A stretch of DNA of 6,474 nt from Candidatus Zixiibacteriota bacterium (GTDB taxonomy: Bacteria > Zixibacteria > MSB-5A5 > RBG-16-43-9), in assembly GCA_029858245.1 (NCBI GenBank), contig JAOUFL010000140.1, forward strand, positions 1 to 6,474, in the 5' to 3' direction. A program made the translations under genes and the position numbers. The notes under the pieces are model-generated. The model was not told where the DNA came from. It saw only the letters and a list, made by a program, of their open reading frames with translations, and made no database searches. The stretch's first letter is position 1. Each line of letters begins with the position of its first letter. Positions 1 through 5,413 of this stretch are shown here, piece after piece.

Positions 1-209
1 TTTTGGGTTTTATTATTGGGATATCGAGTTTCAAATTCAACTATGTGGTGCATGGTATAGTTTTGGGAGCGATTGTCTATCTACCAGCAGCACTTCCTAC
101 AGGCCTGTTTCTGAGATACTGGCTGGAGGGTATGATTATTGGCGCCTTAATTGAGATAATCTCTCATTTTATCATCAGAGAGAAACCTGTTGAGGCTCCT
201 AAGGCTTAA
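1..209 (+). CDS. Small multi-pass membrane protein, C-terminal part (5' end outside window)
   Basis: Open from the first base, reading codons from position 3, to TAA at 207-209; about 68 residues are visible and the N-terminus lies upstream of the window. The visible part is very hydrophobic: one membrane segment around NYVVHGIVLGAIVYLPAAL, then a second covering WLEGMIIGALIEIISHFII, ending in a short charged tail (REKPVEAPKA). It is a diverged paralogue of the next gene: over a 34-residue stretch starting at LGFIIGIS about 20 residues are identical, including the GIS, NY, HG and LP positions. The TTG at position 3 aligns inside the neighbour's second membrane segment, so it is not the true start. 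I do not recognise a named family and propose no function; the family relation to the downstream gene is well supported. Confidence 0.75.
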   Translation, partial: LGFIIGISSFKFNYVVHGIVLGAIVYLPAALPTGLFLRYWLEGMIIGALIEIISHFIIREKPVEAPKA

Positions 210-316
210 ATAAGAGGTCGTTCAGCAGAAAGAATTCGAATTGGAGCATAAATCTTCAGGTTTAATATTGGTTAAGCTAAAACTCTATGCTCTATAATCT
301 TTGAAAGGAGGGAGGA

Positions 317-673
317 ATGCGAAGATCCAAAATTATAATTGCTACCATCCTGGGATTTATTGCCGGGATCGTTTGTCTTTTACTGTCTAAGAGCGGAGGG
401 GAGCCAATCTCTGCAAACTTTGCCTGGTCGATCATATTAGGACGCACTTTGATAGGTTTCACTATCGGTATATCTACCTGGAAAATAAACTATCTGCTTC
501 ACGGAATTCTGATAGGATTGATTGTCTCATTACCTATGGCTTTAGCCAGTGGAGCACTCAAAGGCTCCTTCGTTTTCTGGGGTTTTTTTATTATGGGAGG
601 GATATATGGGTTTTTAATAGCGCTTATAACTAACTTAATTGTAAAGGAAAAAAAAGAGACACAAACGACTTGA
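317..673 (+). CDS. Small four-helix membrane protein of unknown function, paralogue of the upstream gene
   Basis: 118 residues. The start ATG follows a strong Shine-Dalgarno (AGGAGG at 306-311, 5-nt spacer), and the gene ends in tandem in-frame stops (TGA 671-673, TAG 674-676). Four hydrophobic segments can be read: about residues 5-24, 36-53, 57-78 and 84-109, with a basic N-terminus (MRRSK) and a charged C-terminal tail (VKEKKETQTT). No cleavable signal peptide, catalytic motif or metal site is visible. The core from residue 46 to 79 (IGFTIGIS, INYLLHGILIG, SLPMALASG) matches the preceding gene, so the pair looks like an old tandem duplication. A strong terminator lies 40 bp downstream, which separates this unit from the ribosomal genes. 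The inner-membrane location is inferred from hydrophobicity; function is unknown. Confidence 0.8.
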   Translation: MRRSKIIIATILGFIAGIVCLLLSKSGGEPISANFAWSIILGRTLIGFTIGISTWKINYLLHGILIGLIVSLPMALASGALKGSFVFWGFFIMGGIYGFLIALITNLIVKEKKETQTT

Positions 674-713
674 TAGATTTAAAAAGCTATAAGTATATAA
701 AAGATTATTAAAT

Positions 714-740
714 AAGGGTAGGATATAATCCTACCCTTTT
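714..740 (+). terminator. Intrinsic terminator after the membrane-protein pair
   Basis: A perfect 11-bp inverted repeat (714-724 with 728-738, sequence AAGGGTAGGAT and its complement) with a 3-base loop runs into TTTT at 737-740 and then GTGCTT. It sits 40 bp after the stop of the membrane-protein gene and just before the rplM promoter. The U tract is short, but the stem is strong. Confidence 0.85.
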
Positions 741-744
741 GTGC

Positions 745-772
745 TTGACAAAATTATTTATTTGTTTATATT
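745..772 (+). promoter_or_regulatory. Sigma-70-type promoter for rplM-rpsI
   Basis: A perfect -35 hexamer TTGACA (745-750) is followed after 16 bp by TATATT (767-772), five of six matches to the -10 consensus. The spacer and flank are very AT-rich. Transcription would start near 779, giving an rplM leader of about 86 nt. The terminator immediately upstream supports this being the start of a new transcription unit. Confidence 0.8.
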
Positions 773-778
773 AAAAAA

Positions 779-865
779 TTTAAATATAGAGCCGTTACTA
801 AGACGGTTAGGAGAATTTTTTTTACGGAAGTAGTCTTGCAGGTAAGGGATTTGAAAGGAGAATAG
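779..865 (+). promoter_or_regulatory. Candidate rplM 5' leader, possibly L13-responsive
   Basis: The predicted transcript carries about 86 nt ahead of the rplM ATG. A 6-bp hairpin (790-795 with 803-808, AGCCGT/ACGGTT with one G-U pair, 7-base loop) is followed seven bases later by a run of eight T (816-823). Alternatives exist: CCGT at 792-795 could instead pair with ACGG at 824-827, and AAGAC at 800-804 with GTCTT at 832-836. The rplM Shine-Dalgarno (GAAAGGAG, 853-860) ends the leader. L13 leaders are known in Firmicutes and L13 represses rplM-rpsI in E. coli; that this leader does the same is inference. Confidence 0.35.
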
Positions 866-1294
866 ATGAAGACCTATATACCTAAAACTAATGAAGTTGA
901 GAAGAAATGGTATCTGGTTGATGCTAAGGGAAAGATTTTAGGAAGATTAGCTTCTAAAGTAGCCCAGATTCTTCTGGGAAAGGGTAAGCCTAAATTTACC
1001 CCTCATCTGGACCAGGGGGATTATGTGGTGGTAATAAACTGCGATAAAGTAGTTCTATCCGGTAAGAAAGCGGATAAAAAAACTTATTATCATTATACCG
1101 GCTACCCCGGAGGATTAAAAAAAGAAGTTTTTTCCAAAAAGATTAAAGAGAATCCAAAAGAAGTATTCACAATTGCAGTTAAAGGTATGCTTCCTCATAA
1201 CAGGTTGGGACGGAAAATATTATCCAAACTTTTCGTTTACCAGGATGATAAACACCCGCATCAAGCTCAAAAACCTGAGGTTGTAAAGTTATAG
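866..1294 (+). CDS. rplM: 50S ribosomal protein L13
   Basis: 142 residues, the same length as E. coli L13. It is an early-assembling 23S rRNA-binding protein of the large subunit. Recognisable parts are the N-terminal KTYIPK, the WYLVDAKGKILGRLAS block (residues 15-30), KPKFTPHLDQGDYVVVIN (41-58), and the family signature VKGMLPHNRLGRK (105-117), followed by LFVYQDDKHPHQAQKP (122-137). The ATG at 866 has GAAAGGAG five bases upstream. It is the first gene after a good promoter and is followed 39 bp later by rpsI, the near-universal L13-S9 pair. Nothing is truncated. Confidence 0.98.
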   Translation: MKTYIPKTNEVEKKWYLVDAKGKILGRLASKVAQILLGKGKPKFTPHLDQGDYVVVINCDKVVLSGKKADKKTYYHYTGYPGGLKKEVFSKKIKENPKEVFTIAVKGMLPHNRLGRKILSKLFVYQDDKHPHQAQKPEVVKL

Positions 1295-1322
1295 AAATTT
1301 ATTCATAGAGATTAGATATTAC

Positions 1323-1328
1323 AGGAGG
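1323..1328 (+). promoter_or_regulatory. Shine-Dalgarno that fixes the rpsI start
   Basis: AGGAGG at 1323-1328 overlaps an in-frame GTG at 1328-1330, which therefore cannot be the start codon. It lies five bases before the TTG at 1334-1336, ideal spacing, so translation of rpsI should begin at TTG. Confidence 0.85.
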
Positions 1329-1333
1329 TGAAT

Positions 1334-1732
1334 TTGTCAGACAAGAAAGTATTCATAGCGACCGGAAGAAGAAAAAATGCAGTTGCCCGTGTCAGAATAA
1401 TTGTTCCAGGAAACGGGAAAAGAATAATCAATGGTAAGGAGTTGAAAATCTACCTTCAGAGAGAGGATCTGATCCTGCACGCTTTGAAGCCCCTTGAAGT
1501 TGCCAAGGTGAATGGTAAAATGGATATTCTCTGTAGAACAGAAGGTGGTGGTATTACCGGACAGGCGGGAGCTATCCGGTTGGGAATTGCCAGGGCATTA
1601 GCCAGTTATGATGAGAGTTTAAAAAAGGCTTTAAAAGACCAGGGGCTTTTAACCCGTGACCCCCGCATGGTGGAAAGGAAAAAATACGGACAGCCAAAAG
1701 CCCGCAAGAGATACCAGTACTCCAAGAGGTAA
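1334..1732 (+). CDS. rpsI: 30S ribosomal protein S9
   Basis: 132 residues from the TTG at 1334, close to the usual 130. S9 sits in the 30S head and its C-terminal tail reaches the P-site tRNA. Visible hallmarks are ATGRRKNAVARVRI (residues 9-22), NGKEL (33-37), EGGGITGQAGAIRLGIARAL (70-89) and the basic tail LLTRDPRMVERKKYGQPKAR (106-125), ending in QYSKR with the terminal arginine that contacts tRNA in known structures. A longer reading from GTG at 1328 would add only two residues and would overlap its own Shine-Dalgarno. It is the second gene of the rplM-rpsI transcript. No convincing terminator follows in the 109 bp before the next gene, so readthrough is possible. Confidence 0.97.
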   Translation: MSDKKVFIATGRRKNAVARVRIIVPGNGKRIINGKELKIYLQREDLILHALKPLEVAKVNGKMDILCRTEGGGITGQAGAIRLGIARALASYDESLKKALKDQGLLTRDPRMVERKKYGQPKARKRYQYSKR

Positions 1733-1841
1733 GGTATTTTTAATTAGTCTTTTTGCTGGGAAGTATTTAAATAAGACCGAATTAAAAGATTTCATAGATT
1801 GTAAGTTAGTATTTTAATCCAGAGATTATCTGAAAATAAAA

Positions 1842-2468
1842 ATGTCTTCTAAAATAACAGAGCTTTCCGGGCTGAAATTTTACCCATTAACTCCCTGGCG
1901 ATGGGATGACTTTGAAAACCTGTTTGGAGATAGAGGTGCTTGTGGTGGGTGCTGGTGTATGTGGTTTAGGCTTAAACGGGCTCAGTTTAATAGGCAGAAA
2001 GGTAAAGGTAACAGGAAGGCGATGAAGAGGATTGTGGAGTCAGGTGAAATACCAGGTATTTTAGCTTATTCTGATAACCAGCCTGTTGGTTGGTGTTCCA
2101 TTGCCCCACGCGAGAAGTTTACTCTCCTGGAAAACTCCCGTATATTAAAAAGAGTGGATGATAAGCCGATCTGGTCGGTGGTTTGTTTCTTTGTAGCAAA
2201 ACCTTTCAGACTAAAAGAAGTTACTGTAAAATTGCTCAAAGCCGCTCTTGAATTTGCTAAGAAAAAAGGGGCAAAGATAGTAGAGGGGTACCCGATTGAG
2301 CCCAGGAAAGGGAAGATGCCAGAGGTATTTGCTTATGCAGGGTTTTCATCTGCTTTTCATAAAGCAGGATTTAAGGAAGTTCTCAGGAGAACGGAGACAA
2401 GACCTATTATGAGATATTTTATAGCAGGCTCTTTTAAAAACTCTAAAGTTCATTGCAGCAAAGGATAG
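1842..2468 (+). CDS. GNAT-family N-acetyltransferase-like protein
   Basis: 208 residues. The N-terminal part carries a cysteine/tryptophan cluster, ACGGCWCMWFR (residues 33-43), typical of one uncharacterised GNAT subgroup. The central strand GILAYSDNQPVGWCSIAPRE (72-91) and the segment WSVVCFFVAKPFR (111-123) fit GNAT beta-4 and motif A. The C-terminal part (GYPIEP 149-154; FAYAGFSSAFHKAGFKEVLR 163-182; RPIMR 187-191) is also typical of that subgroup. The usual R-x-x-G-x-G/A acetyl-CoA loop is degenerate: RLKEV at 123-127 replaces the expected glycines. GNATs transfer acetyl from acetyl-CoA to amines; the substrate here is unknown. The ATG at 1842 has no clear Shine-Dalgarno, and an in-frame TAA at 1815 leaves no alternative ATG upstream. 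It interrupts the rpsI-rpsB junction. Confidence 0.8.
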   Translation: MSSKITELSGLKFYPLTPWRWDDFENLFGDRGACGGCWCMWFRLKRAQFNRQKGKGNRKAMKRIVESGEIPGILAYSDNQPVGWCSIAPREKFTLLENSRILKRVDDKPIWSVVCFFVAKPFRLKEVTVKLLKAALEFAKKKGAKIVEGYPIEPRKGKMPEVFAYAGFSSAFHKAGFKEVLRRTETRPIMRYFIAGSFKNSKVHCSKG

Positions 2469-2483
2469 AAATTAAAACACACA

Positions 2484-2569
2484 GCAGTTGATCTTTCAGG
2501 AGGTCTTGGGCAACTGCCTTTGCCCTGAGAGAGATGAAGCTGCTGGAGGTATAAACCATCAAAAAGGAG
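2484..2569 (+). promoter_or_regulatory. Structured leader before rpsB, candidate S2 autoregulatory element
   Basis: The 107-nt gap before rpsB is dense in complementary segments. GCAGTTG (2484-2490) pairs perfectly with CAACTGC (2511-2517). ATCTTTCAGG (2491-2500) pairs with 2524-2535 if one G-U pair and a two-base bulge are allowed. The two helices interleave, giving a pseudoknot-like topology. Competing pairs are GGGCAA/TTGCCC (2508-2513 with 2520-2525), CAGCAG/CTGCTG (2482-2487 with 2540-2545), and CCTTT (2517-2521) with AAAGG (2563-2567), which overlaps the rpsB Shine-Dalgarno. S2 represses rpsB-tsf through its leader in E. coli; similar control here is inference. I could not place a promoter. 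Confidence 0.45.
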
Positions 2570-2575
2570 TGTTAA

Positions 2576-3331
2576 ATGCCATTAAGCATTCAAAACCTTT
2601 TAGAAGCAGGGGTTCATTTCGGCCATCAGACCAGAAGATGGAATCCCAAGATGAAACCCTTCATATTTACCGCCAGAAATGGAATTTACATCATCGACCT
2701 TATGAAAACACTCAACTGCCTGGAAAAAGCCTGCCAGAAGGTTAGAGAGGTCGTGGAAAAAGGCAAACAGATTCTTTTTGTCGGAACAAAGAAACAAGCA
2801 AAAGAGGTAATAGAAGAGGAAGCCTTGAGATGCGGGATGCCTTATGTTACTGAAAGATGGCTGGGTGGTATGATGACGAATTTCCAGACCATTCGAAAAA
2901 ACATTAAAAGACTAAAAGACCTGGAGAGGATGAAAGAAGATGGTACATTCGACAAGCTGACCAAAAAAGAAGCCTTACACCTGAGCAGAGAAATTGAGAA
3001 ACTGGAGAATGTTTTAGGAGGCATTAAGGATATAGTCAGGTTGCCTGATGCTGTTTACGTTGTTGATGCGAAAAAGGAAAGAATTGCAGTGGCTGAGGCG
3101 AATAAACTGGGTATCCCGGTGATTGCTGTTATAGATACAAATTCAGACCCGGATGTTATCGATTACCCTATAGCAGGTAACGACGACGCGGTAAAGTCGA
3201 TTAAGGTAATAACCCATGAGATTTCCCATGCTGTCCTGGAGGCTCAACATAAGGTAATGGAGGAAAAGGAGGAAAATCCAGAAGAGAAGAAAAAACATGT
3301 GAAGGTGAAGAAAACTAAGGAGGAAAAATAG
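2576..3331 (+). CDS. rpsB: 30S ribosomal protein S2
   Basis: 251 residues, within the normal S2 range. S2 binds late at the 30S head-body junction and is needed for full initiation. Clear signatures are LLEAGVHFGHQTRRWNPKMK (residues 8-27), NGIYIIDLMKTL (35-46), ILFVGTKKQAK (66-76), ERWLGGMMTNFQTI (93-106), LPDAVYVVDAKKE (156-168) and PVIAVIDTNSDPDVIDYPIA (181-200) followed by GNDDA. The coiled-coil insert lies about 108-147. The tail from about residue 224 is a low-complexity Lys/Glu run, common in S2. The ATG at 2576 follows AAGGAG (2564-2569) with six bases between. The stop TAG directly abuts the ATG of tsf, indicating translational coupling. Confidence 0.98.
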   Translation: MPLSIQNLLEAGVHFGHQTRRWNPKMKPFIFTARNGIYIIDLMKTLNCLEKACQKVREVVEKGKQILFVGTKKQAKEVIEEEALRCGMPYVTERWLGGMMTNFQTIRKNIKRLKDLERMKEDGTFDKLTKKEALHLSREIEKLENVLGGIKDIVRLPDAVYVVDAKKERIAVAEANKLGIPVIAVIDTNSDPDVIDYPIAGNDDAVKSIKVITHEISHAVLEAQHKVMEEKEENPEEKKKHVKVKKTKEEK

Positions 3332-3925
3332 ATGGAGATCGGATCGAAGCAGGTTAAGGAACTAAGAGACAAAACTGGAGCTCCAATGATGGATTGCAAA
3401 AGGGCTCTGCAGGATGCAAAGGGAGATATGGTTAAGGCTCTGGATTATCTCAGGGAGCAGGGGATAGCCAAAGCCTCCAAAAAATCTGGAAGGACGACCA
3501 GTGAAGGATTAATTTATTCCTATATCCATCCGGGGGAGAAGCTGGGTGTTCTGTTAGAGATAAACTGCGAAACCGATTTCGTAGCTCGCACAGATGATTT
3601 TCGAGCTCTGTCTAAGGATATTGCCATGCAGGTTGCTGCTTCTAACCCATTATTTTTAATCAGGGAGAATGTACCGGTAGAGATGCTGAATAAAGAAAAA
3701 GATATATATAAAGCCCAGGTGCTGAAGGAGGGAAAGCCGGAAAAGTTAATGGAGAAAATAATTCAGGGAAAACTGGAAAAATTTTATCAAGAAGTTTGTC
3801 TGATGGAACAGCCTTTTATAAAAGATGAAGACAAAACAGTCAAACAAAGAATAGATGAAACCATAGCAAAATTAGGTGAGAATATCACCATAAAAAGATT
3901 TGTTAGATTCAGATTAGGAGAGTAA
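3332..3925 (+). CDS. tsf: Elongation factor Ts, short form
   Basis: 197 residues, against 283 in E. coli but close to the 196 of Thermus, so this is the short type with a single core subdomain rather than a truncation. EF-Ts exchanges GDP for GTP on EF-Tu. The N-terminal UBA-like domain (about 4-50) has VKELRDKTGAPMMDCKRAL and GDMVKALDYLREQGIAKA. The EF-Tu contact motif TDFV is at 81-84 within NCETDFVAR. The C-terminal module is complete (LMEQPFIKDEDKTV 157-170; ITIKRFVRF 185-193). The ATG starts at the base after the rpsB stop, and its Shine-Dalgarno AAGGAGG (3317-3323) lies inside the end of rpsB, so the two are coupled. Confidence 0.97.
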   Translation: MEIGSKQVKELRDKTGAPMMDCKRALQDAKGDMVKALDYLREQGIAKASKKSGRTTSEGLIYSYIHPGEKLGVLLEINCETDFVARTDDFRALSKDIAMQVAASNPLFLIRENVPVEMLNKEKDIYKAQVLKEGKPEKLMEKIIQGKLEKFYQEVCLMEQPFIKDEDKTVKQRIDETIAKLGENITIKRFVRFRLGE

Positions 3926-3930
3926 GGAGG
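3924..3930 (+). promoter_or_regulatory. Distant Shine-Dalgarno upstream of pyrH
   Basis: AAGGAGG at 3924-3930 overlaps the tsf stop codon and is the only strong ribosome binding site ahead of pyrH. It lies 19 bases before the ATG at 3950, too far for normal initiation. An in-frame TGA at 3944-3946 rules out a longer pyrH frame. Either the intervening bases fold, or reinitiation after tsf starts pyrH. Confidence 0.5.
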
Positions 3931-3949
3931 AAAACAGCTATCCTGAAAG

Positions 3950-4684
3950 ATGGCAATAAAATTATCAATGCCAAAACCAATTTATAAAAGAGTTCTACTC
4001 AAAATTTCCGGAGAGGCTCTTCAAGGTAAAGAAAAATACGGCATAGATTCGGATTTTCTCAGATATGTAGCTACAGAGGTCAAAAGCATTAAGGATTTAG
4101 GGGTCGAGATCGGGATAGTTATTGGAGCGGGTAATATCTGCCGGGGAATTTCTCTAAAGTCTAAAGGCACGGACAGGGTATCAGGCGATTATATGGGTAT
4201 GTTAGCAACAGTCATAAACTCCCTGGCGTTGCAGGATGTATTAGAGAAAATGGGGATGTTAACCCGGGTTATGTCAGCAATTCATATCGATAGGGTATCA
4301 GAGCCTTATATCCGCCGCAGAGCAGTCCGTCACCTGGGTAAAAACAGGATAGTGATCTTTGCTGCCGGAACCGGGAATCCGTTTTTCACCACAGATACCG
4401 CAGCTGCTTTAAGGGCAAGCGAGATCGAAGCAGAAGTGATCCTTAAAGGAACTCGTGTTGACGGAGTTTACACCTCTGATCCTCTTGCCAATCCCAAGGC
4501 GGAGAAATTCGAGAAGATAAAATATCTGGAGGTGTTAAAAAGAAATCTGAAGATAATGGATGCCACAGCCATCTCCCTGTGCAGGGAAAATGATATCCCC
4601 ATTATTGTTTTTAATCTCTTGAAGAAGGGTAACCTGAAAAAGATAATCTCAGGCAAAAAGATAGGTACTATGGTAAAAGGATAA
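3950..4684 (+). CDS. pyrH: UMP kinase (uridylate kinase), PyrH type
   Basis: 244 residues, amino acid kinase fold, usually a hexamer in the cytoplasm. It phosphorylates UMP to UDP with ATP, feeding UTP, CTP and UDP-sugar synthesis. Signatures are YKRVLLKISGEAL (12-24), GDYMGMLATVINSLALQ (79-95), IDRVSEPYIRRRAVRHL (113-129), IFAAGTGNPFFTTDTAAALR (136-155), KGTRVDGVYTSDP (166-178) and MDATAISLCRENDIPIIVFN (203-222). The usual GGGN nucleotide-phosphate loop reads GAGN (59-62), an alanine in the second position. The ATG at 3950 is chosen because an in-frame TGA lies six bases upstream; an ATG at 3968 would still keep the KISGEAL motif. It lies 24 bp after tsf, the common tsf-pyrH-frr order. Confidence 0.96.
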   Translation: MAIKLSMPKPIYKRVLLKISGEALQGKEKYGIDSDFLRYVATEVKSIKDLGVEIGIVIGAGNICRGISLKSKGTDRVSGDYMGMLATVINSLALQDVLEKMGMLTRVMSAIHIDRVSEPYIRRRAVRHLGKNRIVIFAAGTGNPFFTTDTAAALRASEIEAEVILKGTRVDGVYTSDPLANPKAEKFEKIKYLEVLKRNLKIMDATAISLCRENDIPIIVFNLLKKGNLKKIISGKKIGTMVKG

Positions 4685-4692
4685 CGTAAAAA

Positions 4693-4730
4693 TCTTTTCT
4701 GAGAGGTCTAAAAATAAAAAACAGAAAGGA
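4693..4730 (+). promoter_or_regulatory. Hairpin covering the frr Shine-Dalgarno
   Basis: TCTTTTCTG (4693-4701) can pair over nine positions with CAGAAAGGA (4722-4730), with one G-U pair, across a 20-base A-rich loop. The 3' arm contains most of the frr Shine-Dalgarno AAGGAG (4726-4731). If it forms, it would hide the site and limit RRF translation. There is no U tract, so it is not a terminator. Confidence 0.4.
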
Positions 4731-4735
4731 GTAGC

Positions 4736-5293
4736 ATGGCCAGGGAAATATTTTCAACTACAGAAGAGAAAATGAAAAAAACCATAGAGGTTCTGCAAAA
4801 GGAACTATACTCCATAAGGACCGGAAAAGCCTCAATCTCGCTTTTAGATGGGATAAAAGTAGAATATTACGGATCTATGGTTCCTTTAAATCAAATTGCT
4901 ACCGTGAGTGTCCCGGATTATAAGTTGATAATCATCCAGCCCTGGGAGAAAAGGCTAATTCCTGAGATAGCTAAAGCCATACAGAAGTCAGACCTTGGAT
5001 TAAATCCACTAACCGATGCGAATGTAGTTCGGTTGCCCATACCTCCTTTAACTGAAGAGAGAAGACAGGATTTAGTTAAACATGTTAAAAAAATTATTGA
5101 GGATTCTAAAATCTCCCTGAGGAATATTAGAAGAGAAGCAAACGAAGCCTTAAAGAAAAAAGAAAAAGACAAGGAGATCTCGGAGGATGATTCCAGAAAA
5201 GGAATGGAACAGATTCAAAAGATTTTAGATAAACAAATTGAAGCAGTAGAGGAACTATTAAAGAAGAAAGAAGCAGAGATAATGGAAGTATAG
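4736..5293 (+). CDS. frr: Ribosome recycling factor
   Basis: 185 residues, identical in length to E. coli RRF. With EF-G it splits post-termination ribosomes. Domain I, a three-helix bundle, is formed by about residues 1-30 and 105-185; domain II, a beta fold, by about 31-104. Signatures are LYSIRTGKASISLLDGIKVE (24-43) with YYGS, PLNQIATVSVPD (50-61), PWEKRLIPEIAKAI (69-82), SDLGLNPLTDANVVRLPIPP (85-104), LTEERRQDLVK (105-115) and NIRREAN (130-136), where Arg132 matches the functionally important arginine of E. coli RRF. The ATG has AAGGAG four bases upstream, inside a possible hairpin. It follows pyrH by 51 bp. Confidence 0.98.
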   Translation: MAREIFSTTEEKMKKTIEVLQKELYSIRTGKASISLLDGIKVEYYGSMVPLNQIATVSVPDYKLIIIQPWEKRLIPEIAKAIQKSDLGLNPLTDANVVRLPIPPLTEERRQDLVKHVKKIIEDSKISLRNIRREANEALKKKEKDKEISEDDSRKGMEQIQKILDKQIEAVEELLKKKEAEIMEV

Positions 5294-5413
5294 TCATGCA
5301 GGATTATGCCAAGGTGGATCGTTCCTTAAAACCTGAGATTCCTGTTTTTTATTCGATGTGTCAGTAACGAAGCAAAGGATAATTTCTTAAAAATTCTGGA
5401 AAAAGGGTGTTCG

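Noticed and set aside
244..292. Inverted repeat GAGCATA (244-250) / TATGCTC (286-292) between the two membrane-protein genes
   Set aside because: Seven base pairs with a 35-base loop and no U tract; too weak for a terminator and short enough to occur by chance.
268..298. TTGGTT with a perfect TATAAT (293-298) as promoter for the 317 gene
   Set aside because: The spacer is 19 bp and the -35 is weak, and transcription would begin near 305 inside the Shine-Dalgarno, leaving no usable leader. Co-transcription from upstream is as likely.
1740..1785. Stem TTAATT/AATTAA plus GTCTT/AAGAC after rpsI as a terminator
   Set aside because: Nearly all A-U pairs, an internal mismatch, a 21-base loop and no following U run; not a credible intrinsic terminator.
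2488..2745. 85-codon open frame overlapping the start of rpsB
   Set aside because: It is in another frame over the strongly conserved S2 N-terminus, starts at TTG inside the structured leader, and its translation resembles no protein.
3332..3925. EF-Ts of 197 residues as a truncated gene
   Set aside because: Both the N-terminal UBA/TDFV region and the conserved C-terminal module are present; the length matches known short EF-Ts proteins.
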